Shown here: positions 55,341 through 63,968 of the stretch, piece by piece
Layout: each line of letters opens with the position of its first letter
Position numbering within the stretch: position 1 is the stretch's first letter
NCBI RefSeq assembly: GCF_022354465.1
Contig: NZ_CP092361.1
Location: 620,001 to 684,000 of the forward strand
Direction: 5' to 3'
Source: Wielerella bovis
GTDB taxonomy: Bacteria; Pseudomonadota; Gammaproteobacteria; Burkholderiales; Neisseriaceae
Length of the DNA: 64,000 nucleotides
The notes under the pieces: model-generated
Told to the model about the DNA's origin: nothing
Seen by the model: the letters and a program-made list of their open reading frames with translations, nothing else
Database searches by the model: none
Position numbers and translations under genes: made by a program

Positions 55341-56405
55341 ATGAATATTTTAATCACAGGCGGCGCAGGTTTCATCGGCTCCGCACTAATCCGCCACATT
55401 ATTGAAAACACAAACGATTCTGTTATCAATGTGGACAAATTAACCTACGCAGGCAATGTAGACAATCTCGCCAGCGTAGTCGATAATTCACGCTATGCTT
55501 TTGAGCAAGTGGACATCTGCGACCGCGCCGAATTAGACCGCATTTTCCAACAATATCAACCGACTGCCGTCATGCACCTTGCCGCCGAAAGCCATGTGGA
55601 CAGAAGCATAGACAGCGCAGGCGAATTTATCCAAACCAATATTATTGGCACGTTCACGCTTTTAGAAGCAACACGAAAATACTGGAACAGCTTGTCGGAA
55701 AACAAAAAATCGGCTTTCCGTTTCCACCATATTTCCACAGATGAAGTGTTTGGCGATTTGTACGGCACAGATGATTTATTCACGGAAACAACGCCCTACG
55801 CGCCATCTAGCCCTTATTCCGCCAGCAAAGCCAGCAGCGACCACCTTGTCCGTGCATGGCATCGCACCTATGGTTTGCCGACCATCGTAACAAATTGTTC
55901 CAACAATTACGGCGCGTATCATTTCCCCGAAAAACTCATTCCACTCATGATTTTAAATGCGCTGAACGGCAAACCATTGCCCGTTTACGGCAACGGCTCA
56001 CAAATCCGCGATTGGCTGTTTGTGGACGACCACGCACGCGCTTTGTACACCGTTATCACACACGGAGAAATTGGCGAAACCTACAATATTGGCGGTTTTA
56101 ACGAGCAAACCAATTTAAACGTGGTTCAAAAAATTTGCGAATTATTAGAAGAACTTGCCCCCGAAAAACCGCAAGGCGTGGCACGTTATGCTGATTTGAT
56201 TACCCACGTTACTGACCGTGCAGGACACGATTTGCGTTACGCGATTGACGCGCGAAAAATCCAACGCGAATTGGGCTGGGCACCACAAGAAACCTTTGAA
56301 ACAGGTTTACGCAAAACCGTGCAATGGTATTTGGACAACAGAGCATGGTGCGAACGCGTGTTAAGTGGTGATTATCGGTTGGAACGTTTGGGTTTAGGCG
56401 GATAA
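55341..56405 (+). CDS. rfbB: dTDP-glucose 4,6-dehydratase
   Basis: 354 residues. Makes dTDP-4-keto-6-deoxyglucose, the step before dTDP-rhamnose and related sugars. NAD site [27 protein letters not shown], the catalytic triad region STDEVFGDL (Thr/Asp/Glu) and [15 protein letters not shown] (Tyr-Lys), and [13 protein letters not shown]. Complete. Base composition is clearly higher in G+C than the GT8 gene before it. rfbA, rfbC and rfbD are not in the window; in meningococcal capsule loci rfbBAC lie together with galE. Downstream gene is an IS. Confidence 0.95.
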   Translation: MNILITGGAGFIGSALIRHIIENTNDSVINVDKLTYAGNVDNLASVVDNSRYAFEQVDICDRAELDRIFQQYQPTAVMHLAAESHVDRSIDSAGEFIQTNIIGTFTLLEATRKYWNSLSENKKSAFRFHHISTDEVFGDLYGTDDLFTETTPYAPSSPYSASKASSDHLVRAWHRTYGLPTIVTNCSNNYGAYHFPEKLIPLMILNALNGKPLPVYGNGSQIRDWLFVDDHARALYTVITHGEIGETYNIGGFNEQTNLNVVQKICELLEELAPEKPQGVARYADLITHVTDRAGHDLRYAIDARKIQRELGWAPQETFETGLRKTVQWYLDNRAWCERVLSGDYRLERLGLGG

Positions 56406-56525
56406 TTTTCAGGCTGTCTTTCATGACCCTATAAAATTTGGTGCCGCCTGAAAATTGAATAGCAAATAACCAAGCGTAGATACTGTCGCTCCTGTCAATC
56501 CCTAAAACTAAAAATGTAACGAATA

Positions 56526-57421
56526 TATAGATAAAGAAATTAAAATTCGGTACACAACCAAGTAAAATAAAAAAACAAAGAGTGAATGCAATCCAATAAC
56601 CAATCTTGACGTAAATGTTTAATCCAAGCCCAAGTGTGCTCAATTAAATTCAAATCAGGACAGTATGGCGGTAACCATAAAATCACATGCCCTGATAAAA
56701 CAATAAGCTCTTGAATGTCCTGGCGTTTGTGAAAAGTCGCATTATCCATAACCAAAACACTGTTAGGTGGTAATTGTGGCAGTAAAACGTTTTGAACCCA
56801 TGAATAAAACACATCTGAATTGATGCTGAATTCATACAAACCCACTGCAATCAATTGATTTTGGTACAGTGCGCCAATGGCATTGGTTGTGTTTTTGATT
56901 TGCCAGTTGTGATTGCCATGACAAACTTGTCCTCTTGGCGCATAGGCATAAGGACGATAAGTTTGGTTTTTAAAACCACTTTCATCAATATAAACAATAG
57001 GACGTTTCTCTTGCTCATACTGTTGTTTTAATGAGAGAAATTGTTCAATTGTTTCGGGTTGAGCTTTGGGGTGTTTAAGAATCTTTTTTTTGAGTGATTT
57101 TTAGCCGTTTAAGTGCCACACCAATGGCTCTTTGTGAACAGTTAAAGCGAACAGCGCGTTCTCTTTGAAAATCATCAGGAAATTGTTCTACGTCTTTTCG
57201 CAATAATTCATCATTGATTTTATTGGTTCTTTTGGGGTAGGGTTTACGTTCAATGCATTTTTTCCATAGTTGAATGGTACTGCGACTGATGCCATATTCC
57301 GCTGCCAATTCACGGTAGCTGTAACCCGAATTTAATTTTTCTAAAATCATTTGGCGATAATCTTGTGAATAAGCCATAACTGTTCTCCTGTGTGTACCGT
57401 TTATTTAATTCTACACCTATA
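56526..57421 (-). mobile_element. Second IS630-family element, abutting a CREE
   Basis: About 896 bp. Ends TATAGATAAAGAAATTAAAA and, on the other strand, TATAGGTGTAGAATTAAATA share most positions including CGGTACACA further in. Its right end shares the TATAG bases with the left end of the CREE at 57418. Confidence 0.72.
56540..57377 (-). CDS. IS630-family transposase, two frames joined by -1 frameshift
   Basis: Frame A (57377-57075) starts MAYSQDYRQMILEKLNSGYS with helix-turn-helix YRELAAEYGISRSTIQLW and ends at KKDS*. The overlap has eight A, a typical slippery run. Frame B is open from there to 56540 and encodes VYIDESGFKNQTYRPYAYAPRG (first Asp), VLVMDNATFHK (second Asp) and YCPDLNLIEHTWAWIK (Glu). 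All catalytic residues are present, so this copy may be functional. Different subgroup from the IS630 copy in the GT8 gene. Confidence 0.82.
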
Positions 57422-57513
57422 GTGGATTCAATTTAAATCAGGACAAGGCGACAGCGACCAGTACATAAGGGAGCTGGCAACGCTGTACTGGTTTAAATTG
57501 AATTCACTTTATA
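57418..57513 (+). mobile_element. Short Correia-type mini-element (CREE)
   Basis: 96 bp. Lacks about 12 bases of the core (the GCCGTGTACACC part), and the right end reads AATTCACTTTATA with an extra TT. Its right part supplies the last codons (KVNSI) and the stop of the minus-strand gene at 57493. Confidence 0.85.
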
Positions 57514-57987
57514 ATAATATGATTTTAGATAATCTTCCATTTCTTGTTGAATAGAACGAATAATTTTCAATGGGTTATTTGGTGGCTCATCAATATATTT
57601 TACACCCCTATCATCAACCAAAAACCACGTTGGATTAATATAAGCAAAATCCAAATAAGGATTATTTTCTATATTTTCCACTACCGCATTATCCGTACAA
57701 CAACAAACCACATCACAAGCCAATTTTTTTGCAATATTTTTTACACAATCAAAATAAAATAATTTTTCAGGCGTAATCTGAATTTTATTTTGTATATAAA
57801 TATCCAAAATACAAACCCATTCTATATCATCTTTACTGGGATAAAATTCAAATAAAACATCGGCTTGTTTAATATTAGGATTTTCCCAGTCATTATTTTC
57901 AATCTCAACAATATAACCCAAATGTTTTAAGGTATTTTGAATATCTTTTGAATCAGGAAATTTAGATAAAACCAAACTAATCAACAT
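57493..57987 (-). CDS. Hypothetical protein, 3' end replaced by a CREE
   Basis: 164 residues, soluble, acidic, rich in Ile, Asn and Asp, AT-rich gene. Contains CCCTDNAVVENIE and NPTWFLVDDRGVKYIDEPPNNPLKIIRSIQQEM. No family recognised; the mid-section looks like small immunity-type proteins, but this is only an impression. The last residues YYYKVNSI come from the CREE, so the original C-terminus may have been lost. A DUS lies upstream. Confidence 0.5.
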   Translation of the reverse strand: MLISLVLSKFPDSKDIQNTLKHLGYIVEIENNDWENPNIKQADVLFEFYPSKDDIEWVCILDIYIQNKIQITPEKLFYFDCVKNIAKKLACDVVCCCTDNAVVENIENNPYLDFAYINPTWFLVDDRGVKYIDEPPNNPLKIIRSIQQEMEDYLKSYYYKVNSI

Positions 57988-58141
57988 ATTATCTTTTAAA
58001 TTAAATTCTTCAGGCTGCCTGAAAAAATCTTATCTATTATTTTGCCCATTAACTCTCTAATTAAAGTTAATGTAAAGTGGCATACTTTTTAGATTAAATA
58101 AAAATAACCACTTGAATAATCAAGTGGTTATTAGCTTAAAA

Positions 58142-58503
58142 TGGTGGAGGCGGGGGGAATTGAACCCCCGTCCGAAAGCTCTCTACAAAGTGTTCTACAT
58201 ACTTAGTCTTGCCAATTTAAAAATCTCATCTCCATATCGCCGACAGACAGGCTGTTTGGAAACCAGTTACCTAAAATCTCATCCCCTGCCAAGTAACCCG
58301 ACAGAAAACCAGTCAATGTAAATGACGTTGCAGTGGGTTACCCCACACAGCCCATTGACCAACTGCTGCAACGGCTGGCATTAAGCTGCCAAAGCGTAAG
58401 TTTCGTCGTTTGCGACTATTTTTGTTCAGTGTTTTACGCGTAACTGAAAACGCGGTATGCCCACATTTGCTTCGCAACCCCCGTCGAAACCAAGGTCGCC
58501 CCC
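58142..58503 (-). ncRNA. ssrA: tmRNA (trans-translation RNA)
   Basis: 362 nt. 5' end GGGGGCGACCTTGGTTTCGA and 3' end GGTTCAATTCCCCCCGCCTC followed by CACCA form the tRNA-like half with the G3-U70 identity for alanine. The tag frame (plus coordinates 58381-58413) encodes ANDETYALAA followed by TAA, the known neisserial tag. It rescues stalled ribosomes with SmpB. Confidence 0.97.
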
Positions 58504-58595
58504 AAATGAGAAAACGCATTGTACCTGCTTTCAGGCAGCCTGAAAAGACTTTATAATACACGCCCACATTTCATCAACAAAGGCAGCCTGAAAAA

Positions 58596-59099
58596 ATGTA
58601 TGACGTAAACACACACGACGTACGCCGCTTTTTCGCCCACGTTTGGCAACACCGCTTTACGCCACTACAACTAGATGGCTTACAACAAAAAGCCTTGCGA
58701 ATTTTAGAAGCTCATCAAGAATACGCCCACTATCTAGAAAACATCGAGCAATATTTAGACCACACATGGACACCTGAACAAGGCGAAACCAACCCATTTT
58801 TACACCTGTCCATGCACCTATCCATTCAAGAACAAGTCGCCATAGACCAACCATTTGGCATACGCGCCATTCACGCCCAACTGTGCGCCAAACACCATGA
58901 CGATTGGGTCGCAGCCGAACACGAAATGATGGACGCACTCGCCGAAACCATTTGGGAAGCCCAACGCTACCAACGCGGTTTAGACGTCAATAACTACATG
59001 ACCCGTTTACGCAAACTTATCCAACTCGGACAAGAAGACAACGCCCGCATCAATCCACACGAAGTCCCCTTATCCGACCAAATCAGTATGCGTGAATAA
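58596..59099 (+). CDS. DUF1841 family protein
   Basis: 167 residues, all-helical. Matches DUF1841: HDVRRFFAHVWQHRFTPLQLDGLQQKAL, then NPFLHLSMHLSIQEQVAIDQPFGIRAI and HEMMDALAETIWEAQRYQRGLDVNNYMTRLRKL. Function unknown; in beta-proteobacteria it is often near DNA-repair or pilus genes. A DUS immediately precedes the start codon. Likely a separate unit before holB. Confidence 0.85.
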   Translation: MYDVNTHDVRRFFAHVWQHRFTPLQLDGLQQKALRILEAHQEYAHYLENIEQYLDHTWTPEQGETNPFLHLSMHLSIQEQVAIDQPFGIRAIHAQLCAKHHDDWVAAEHEMMDALAETIWEAQRYQRGLDVNNYMTRLRKLIQLGQEDNARINPHEVPLSDQISMRE

Positions 59100-59172
59100 T
59101 ACTTTCAGGCTGCCTAATTCCCAAAAAGCAGCCTGAAAATCAACAAATTACACAAAAAAACAGCCTGAAAAC

Positions 59173-60153
59173 ATGATTTACCCTTGGCACACCGCCGCAT
59201 GGCACACCCTTACCGCAAATTGGTATACCCAACCCAACGCATGGCTATTTGTCGGACGCGAACACACAGGCAAAACCGCCTTGGCACACCATTTTGCCCA
59301 AGCCCTATTATGCGAACAAGCATCCGCACAACACGAACCCTGCGGACAATGTCCATCGTGCCATCTGTTTACCCAAAACGCACACCCTGATTTTTACACC
59401 CTTACCCCAGAGCAGCCTGAAACCGATGGCAGCCGCAAATTATTGCAGATAAAAATTGATGCCGTGCGCGCCATATTGGAACCGCTGACCCAAACTTCCG
59501 TGCGCGGCGGACGGCGTGTCGTACTCGTTTCCCCAGCCGAAAGCATGAATATTCAGGCTGCCAATGCGCTGTTGAAAATGTTGGAAGAACCACCCACCGC
59601 CGTGATTTTTCTACTGGTTTCGCACAACCGCGACCGCGTTTTGCCCACCATTAAAAGCCGTTGTCGCCAATTTGCCTTGCCCACGCCATCACATCACGAA
59701 GCACTATCCTTTTTGCAACAACATCAAATAGATAATGCCGAAAATCTACTCGCCTTTCACAGTAGAGCACCCTTATTTGATAGGCAGCCTGAAAACGATG
59801 TTTTACGCGAAAATTTGTTGGATTTACTGGCAGAACCCCGTTTGCTCAAAATTTTGGATTACGCCGCAGAATTTGATAAACAAAAATTACCCTTGGCGAT
59901 TTTGCTAGATTGGCTGCAAAAATGGACAGTAGATGTCTCGCTGGCAGCACAAAAAATTCAGCCGTTGTATTACCCACATCGTGCCGAACAGGCGCAAAAA
60001 ATCGCCGTGAAAACCAATCCTGCTACACTTTTCCAATTTTCAGGCTGCCTAAATCGTTTGCACCCTTACGGACATCATAGCTTGAATGTTAAAATGCAAA
60101 CTGAATATGTATTGAGCGAATATTTATCGCTGCTGACACGCAAACCCCGTTAA
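59173..60153 (+). CDS. holB: DNA polymerase III subunit delta prime
   Basis: 326 residues. Clamp-loader subunit. Diverged P-loop LFVGREHTGKTALAHHFAQALLC, zinc module CGQCPSCHLFTQNAHPDF, VLVSPAESMNIQAANALLKMLEEPP (with SRC-type arginine segment LPTIKSRCRQFALP). The Walker-A Lys is present, unlike E. coli delta prime, but the first Gly is Arg-Glu. Followed by pilZ and tatD, a conserved arrangement. The start codon lies directly after a DUS-like CAGCCTGAAAAC. Confidence 0.92.
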   Translation: MIYPWHTAAWHTLTANWYTQPNAWLFVGREHTGKTALAHHFAQALLCEQASAQHEPCGQCPSCHLFTQNAHPDFYTLTPEQPETDGSRKLLQIKIDAVRAILEPLTQTSVRGGRRVVLVSPAESMNIQAANALLKMLEEPPTAVIFLLVSHNRDRVLPTIKSRCRQFALPTPSHHEALSFLQQHQIDNAENLLAFHSRAPLFDRQPENDVLRENLLDLLAEPRLLKILDYAAEFDKQKLPLAILLDWLQKWTVDVSLAAQKIQPLYYPHRAEQAQKIAVKTNPATLFQFSGCLNRLHPYGHHSLNVKMQTEYVLSEYLSLLTRKPR

Positions 60154-60225
60154 TCATTTTTCAGGCTGCATAACTTCACGCAGCCTGAAAACCAAAATCT
60201 GTTGTTTTATTTGAAGGAAAAAATT

Positions 60226-60618
60226 ATGAGCGCAAAACCTGCTCCTGCACCACAACAACAAGCTGCACCAGCTGCTCCTGGACGAATGCTGCAACTGCGA
60301 TTGGAAAGTAAACCCATTATTTACGCCAGCTATATGTCATTTTTGGAATTTGGCGGCGTGTTTATGCCAACCAATGATTCATTCAAAATGGGCGAAGAAG
60401 TGTTATTGGTTTTGGAATTGGTCGGTCCTAGCAGAACCGAAAAAATGTTCATCAAAACCAATGTATGCTGGATTAACGCCAATCCAAGTGGTAGTGGTCG
60501 TCCCAAAGGTGTCGGCTTGGCATTTGGTAGCGATGAATCGGGTCTGAAAGCCAAAGAGCAATTTGAAGCAATTTTATCTGGCTTAATCCACAACGAACGT
60601 CCGACTTATACGCTGTAA
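60226..60618 (+). CDS. pilZ: Type IV pilus protein PilZ
   Basis: 130 residues. PilZ-fold protein needed for type IV pilus biogenesis. After a Pro/Ala/Gln-rich start (APAPQQQAAPAAPG) come LYASYMSFLEFGGVF-type segment (IIYASYMSFLEFGGVFMP), VLELVGPSRTEKMFIKTNVCWINA and GVGLAFGSDESGLKAKEQFEAIL. As in other PilZ orthologues in pilus loci, the c-di-GMP-binding RxxxR and DxSxxG motifs are missing. The start at 60226 follows AAGGAAAAAAT. Between holB and tatD as in Pseudomonas and Neisseria. Confidence 0.92.
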   Translation: MSAKPAPAPQQQAAPAAPGRMLQLRLESKPIIYASYMSFLEFGGVFMPTNDSFKMGEEVLLVLELVGPSRTEKMFIKTNVCWINANPSGSGRPKGVGLAFGSDESGLKAKEQFEAILSGLIHNERPTYTL

Positions 60619-60624
60619 CATCTT

Positions 60625-60662
60625 TTCAGGCTGCCTTTTTTCATAGATTAGGCAGCCTGAAA
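60625..60662 (+). terminator. Inverted DUS pair between pilZ and tatD
   Basis: TTTTCAGGCTGCCT and AGGCAGCCTGAAAA with a 10-base loop, 6 bases after pilZ. Confidence 0.6.
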
Positions 60663-60683
60663 AACGATTTGAGAATAAAAAAT

Positions 60684-61454
60684 ATGCAACTGATTGATTC
60701 ACATTGCCACATCAATTTTGAAGGATTACGCGAACGCTTGCCCGAAGTGCTGGCAAATATGCACGAAAAACACGTCAAACAAGCATTGGCGATTAGCGTC
60801 AGCCGCGAAACCTTTGCCGAAGTGCTGCACATTGCCGAAACACACGAGCCAATTTACGCCAGCGTCGGTATTCACCCCGACAGCGAAACCGCCGCTGAAT
60901 TTTCCGCAGACGAATTGGTGCAACACGCACAACACCCAAAAGTGGTCGGTATAGGCGAAACAGGGCTGGATTACCATTGGTGCAAAGGCGATTTAACGTG
61001 GCAACACAATCGCTTCATCACCCACATTCAGGCTGCCAAACGCGCCCAATTACCGCTGATTATCCACACACGCGATGCAGGTGCAGACACGCTGAAAATT
61101 TTGCGCGAACAACAAGCCGAAAAAATCCTCATTCATTGTTTTACCGAAGATACCGCATTCGCCAAAGCCGTGTTGGATATGGGCGGTTATATTTCATTTT
61201 CAGGCATACTCACATTCAAAAATGCCAAAGAAATCCAAGCAGTAGCACAATATTGCCCACTTGACCGCATTTTAGTGGAAACCGATGCGCCCTATCTCGC
61301 CCCCACGCCCTATCGCGGCAAACAAAATGAACCCGCGTATGTGTATCACACCGCCGAATTTTTGGCACAATTGCGTGGCGATACATTGGAAAATATCGCG
61401 GCACACACCACCGAAAATTTCTATCGTTTATTCAATAAAGTGAAACGTATTTAA
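60684..61454 (+). CDS. TatD-family metal-dependent DNase
   Basis: 256 residues. TIM-barrel hydrolase: IDSHCHINFEG (HxH metal ligands), ASVGIHPDSE, IGETGLDYHWCK (metal Glu), PLIIHTRDAG (His), HCFTEDTAFAKAVLDMGGYISFSGI (His), LVETDAPYLAP (Asp), then RGKQNEPAYV. All ligands present. Relatives act as 3'-5' exonucleases or D-aminoacyl-tRNA deacylase-like enzymes. Third gene of holB-pilZ-tatD. Start at 60684 (QLIDSHCH). Confidence 0.93.
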   Translation: MQLIDSHCHINFEGLRERLPEVLANMHEKHVKQALAISVSRETFAEVLHIAETHEPIYASVGIHPDSETAAEFSADELVQHAQHPKVVGIGETGLDYHWCKGDLTWQHNRFITHIQAAKRAQLPLIIHTRDAGADTLKILREQQAEKILIHCFTEDTAFAKAVLDMGGYISFSGILTFKNAKEIQAVAQYCPLDRILVETDAPYLAPTPYRGKQNEPAYVYHTAEFLAQLRGDTLENIAAHTTENFYRLFNKVKRI

Positions 61455-61458
61455 TCAA

Positions 61459-61515
61459 AAGGCAGCCTGAAAAATACCTTTATATAAATTCCATATAATA
61501 TTTTTCAGGCTGCCT
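61459..61515 (+). terminator. Inverted DUS pair after tatD
   Basis: AAGGCAGCCTGAAAAATA and TATTTTTCAGGCTGCCTTA form a long stem around an AT-rich loop. Confidence 0.6.
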
Positions 61516-61524
61516 TATTTAAAA

Positions 61525-61631
61525 TATAGTGGATTCAATTTAAATCAGGACAAGGCGACAGCGACCGCCGTGTACACCAAGTACATAAGGGAGCTGGCAA
61601 CGCTGTACTGGTTTAAATTGAATTCACTATA
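61525..61631 (+). mobile_element. Correia-type mini-element (CREE)
   Basis: 107 bp, TATAGTGGATTCAATTTAAA to AATTGAATTCACTATA, complete. Ends 18 bases before the nagZ start codon, so it forms part of the nagZ leader. Confidence 0.93.
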
Positions 61632-61649
61632 AAAATCAAGGAAAAACAA

Positions 61650-62729
61650 ATGTCTATCTCAATCCCACGCGGCGCAGTGATGGCGGACGTGGTCGCATAC
61701 GAATTAAGCCAAGACGACAAACAACGCCTATTGAATCCAGCCGTTGGTGGCGTGATTTTGTTTCGCCGCAATTTCCAAAATATCGCGCAATTAAAAAAAT
61801 TATGCAGCGATATCAAATCTTTACGTAGCCCAGAACTCATCATTGCCGTTGACCACGAAGGAGGTCGCGTGCAACGTTTTATTGATGGTTTCACTCGCCT
61901 ACCTGCCATGCGCGTATTAGGCGAAATGTGGGACGAACACGGTCAAACCGCCGCCGAAGCTGCTGCCGAACAAGTTGGTTGGGTACTGGCAAGCGAATTG
62001 ACCGCGTGTGGCGTAGATTTATCATTCACTCCCGTGCTTGATTTGGATTGGGGACAATGCGCCGTGATTGGCAATCGCAGTTTTCATCGGCAGCCTGAAA
62101 TTGTTACCGCGCTGGCACTCGCCTTGCAACGCGGCTTAAATCGCGGTGGCATGAAATCGTGCGGCAAACATTTCCCCGGACACGGATTTGTATCGGGCGA
62201 CAGCCATTTGACTTTGCCGCAAGATGACCGTTGCTTGGCGGATTTGCAAGCCGATATTGCACCCTTTCGCGCCCTATCAAACGCAGCTATGGCAGCAGTT
62301 ATGCCCGCCCATGTGGTTTATCAGCAAGTGGATAATTTGCCCGCAGGTTTTTCCAAACGCTGGTTGCAAGAAATTTTGCGCGGCGAATTGGGTTTTCAAG
62401 GCGTGATTTTTTCGGACGATATGACAATGGAAGGCGCAGTCAGCGGTGGTGGCATCAAACAACGTTGTGAACGCGCATTTGCAGCGGGTTGCGATATTGT
62501 TTTGGTGTGCAATCGCCCCGATTTGGTGGACGAATTGTGCGCGGATTTCCCATCATACGAAAATGCACATTTGGCAACGCGCTGGCAATATATGGCGGCA
62601 AGTGTGTCGCCCGAACAAGCTACTGCGATGATGAACACGCCCGAATTTCAGGCTGCACAACGCATCACCGCGCAACTATCAACGCCAAAAGATGTGCAAA
62701 ATGGCGTGAAAGTTGGCGAAGCGTTTTAA
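61650..62729 (+). CDS. nagZ: Beta-N-acetylhexosaminidase NagZ
   Basis: 359 residues. GH3 enzyme that removes GlcNAc from muropeptides in the cytoplasm during peptidoglycan recycling. ADVVAYELSQDDKQRLLNPAVGGVILFRRNF, VDHEGGRVQRF, SFTPVLDLDWGQCAVIGNRSF, KSCGKHFPGHGFVSGDSH (His/Asp general acid loop), VIFSDDMTMEGA (Asp nucleophile). All intact. RBS AAGGAAAAAC lies between the CREE and the start codon. Confidence 0.95.
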   Translation: MSISIPRGAVMADVVAYELSQDDKQRLLNPAVGGVILFRRNFQNIAQLKKLCSDIKSLRSPELIIAVDHEGGRVQRFIDGFTRLPAMRVLGEMWDEHGQTAAEAAAEQVGWVLASELTACGVDLSFTPVLDLDWGQCAVIGNRSFHRQPEIVTALALALQRGLNRGGMKSCGKHFPGHGFVSGDSHLTLPQDDRCLADLQADIAPFRALSNAAMAAVMPAHVVYQQVDNLPAGFSKRWLQEILRGELGFQGVIFSDDMTMEGAVSGGGIKQRCERAFAAGCDIVLVCNRPDLVDELCADFPSYENAHLATRWQYMAASVSPEQATAMMNTPEFQAAQRITAQLSTPKDVQNGVKVGEAF

Positions 62730-63120
62730 TTGATAACGATTTTAGCTAAAATTTTCCACTAATTTATAACCAAATTTTGCAATAATTTATCCGTTTATTT
62801 GCGTTTATTTTGAATTTAAATTTATTTAATAAATCAATATCTTAATAAAACTTTCATCTATAATCAAAAATCTATATGTTTTCAGGCTGCCTTTTATTTA
62901 TCAGCAAAAGGCAGCCTGAAAACATATGAATGATTATCAAATTTACATTTATCACACAATCAACCAAAATCTATCTGCAAAAAGACATTTCTTATCTTTT
63001 TTGAAACTTCATGATAAAAATTGTTATTTTTGAGATAAAATATTCTCGTATTTTTAAAAAATACAAAAGTAAATATCACACACTATATTCTATTTTTCCA
63101 ACATCAGAAAGGACTTTATC
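62730..63120. other. AT-rich intergenic region upstream of the binding protein
   Basis: 391 bases. Contains the DUS hairpin at 62874-62927 and very AT-rich sequence on both sides. A GATAACGATTTTAGC motif near 62731 looks Fur-like but weak. No coding potential seen. Confidence 0.5.
62874..62927 (+). terminator. 22-bp inverted DUS pair
   Basis: Perfect 22-bp stem: ATATGTTTTCAGGCTGCCTT + TT with its complement, 10-base loop. It is the longest DUS hairpin in the window, 145 bases after nagZ. Confidence 0.7.
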
Positions 63121-63918
63121 ATGTTACTCAACAAATGGATTGTTACGCTTATTTCTTGCGTTGCATTATCAGCTTGCGGTGGGCAAAACAGCAATACAGC
63201 AACCAATGCAAGTGCATCAACTGCTACGCCCACAACAGAAAAAGTTTTCCGTGTCGGTACCAATGCTGCTTTTGCACCCTTTGATTATTTGGATGAAAAC
63301 AATGAAATCAAAGGCTTTGATGTGGATTTGATGAAAGCAATGGCGGAAACAGGCAATTTCAAAATTGAATACACCAACAAAACATGGGGCAGTTTATTTC
63401 CTGCGCTGAAAAATGGCGATATTGATATTGTGGCGGGCGCAGTAACGATTACAGATGAGCGCAAAGCTACTATGGATTTCACCGAGCCATATTATGAAAT
63501 CACGCAAGTGGTATTGGTTGCGCCGAATAAAAATGTCAATACCATTGACGATTTGAAAAATCTGCAAAAAATCGGCGTGGTAACAGGCAATACGGGCGAT
63601 TTGGCGGCGCAAAAAATCTTTGGTGCAACCAGCGATAAAGTGGCGCGATTCGAAACTGTGCCTGTGATGACCAAAGAAGTGGAAAATGGCGGTGTGGAAG
63701 CAGCAATCAGCGACAGCGCGGTAATTGAAAATTATGTAAAAAATAATCCAAACAAGGGTTTTAAAATTATTCAAATACCTGATTTCCAAGTGGAACATTA
63801 TGGTATTGTGGTACGCAAAGGCGATACGGAAACCTTAAATATGCTCAATGATGCTTTGAAACAAATTCGTGCCAATGGCAAATATGATGAAATTAAAGCC
63901 AAATATTTTGGGTCTTAA
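63121..63918 (+). CDS. Amino-acid ABC transporter substrate-binding lipoprotein
   Basis: 265 residues. Signal peptide with lipobox LSAC (Cys at about 19), then a Thr/Ala/Ser-rich linker. The SBP type-3 body begins RVGTNAAFAPFDYLDENNEIKGFDVDLMKAMAE, with ITDERKATMDFTEPYY in the middle and LNDALKQIRANGKYDEIKAKYFG at the end. Binds a polar amino acid in the periplasm and delivers it to a permease. No permease or ATPase is adjacent within the window; the ATPase at 28954 is a candidate partner. Confidence 0.9.
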   Translation: MLLNKWIVTLISCVALSACGGQNSNTATNASASTATPTTEKVFRVGTNAAFAPFDYLDENNEIKGFDVDLMKAMAETGNFKIEYTNKTWGSLFPALKNGDIDIVAGAVTITDERKATMDFTEPYYEITQVVLVAPNKNVNTIDDLKNLQKIGVVTGNTGDLAAQKIFGATSDKVARFETVPVMTKEVENGGVEAAISDSAVIENYVKNNPNKGFKIIQIPDFQVEHYGIVVRKGDTETLNMLNDALKQIRANGKYDEIKAKYFGS

Positions 63919-63968
63919 ACAATTGGCAGCCTGAAACCTGCAAAAATTCATGAGTTTCGGTACGCCCA

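Noticed and set aside
56209..56643. Minus-strand reading frame of 144 codons after and inside the rfbB 3' end
   Set aside because: It overlaps the well-supported rfbB gene, has no RBS and no family resemblance; a shadow frame crossing the IS630 border.
58112..58567. Short reading frames across 58112-58567
   Set aside because: They are frames through the tmRNA gene, whose ends and tag are unambiguous.
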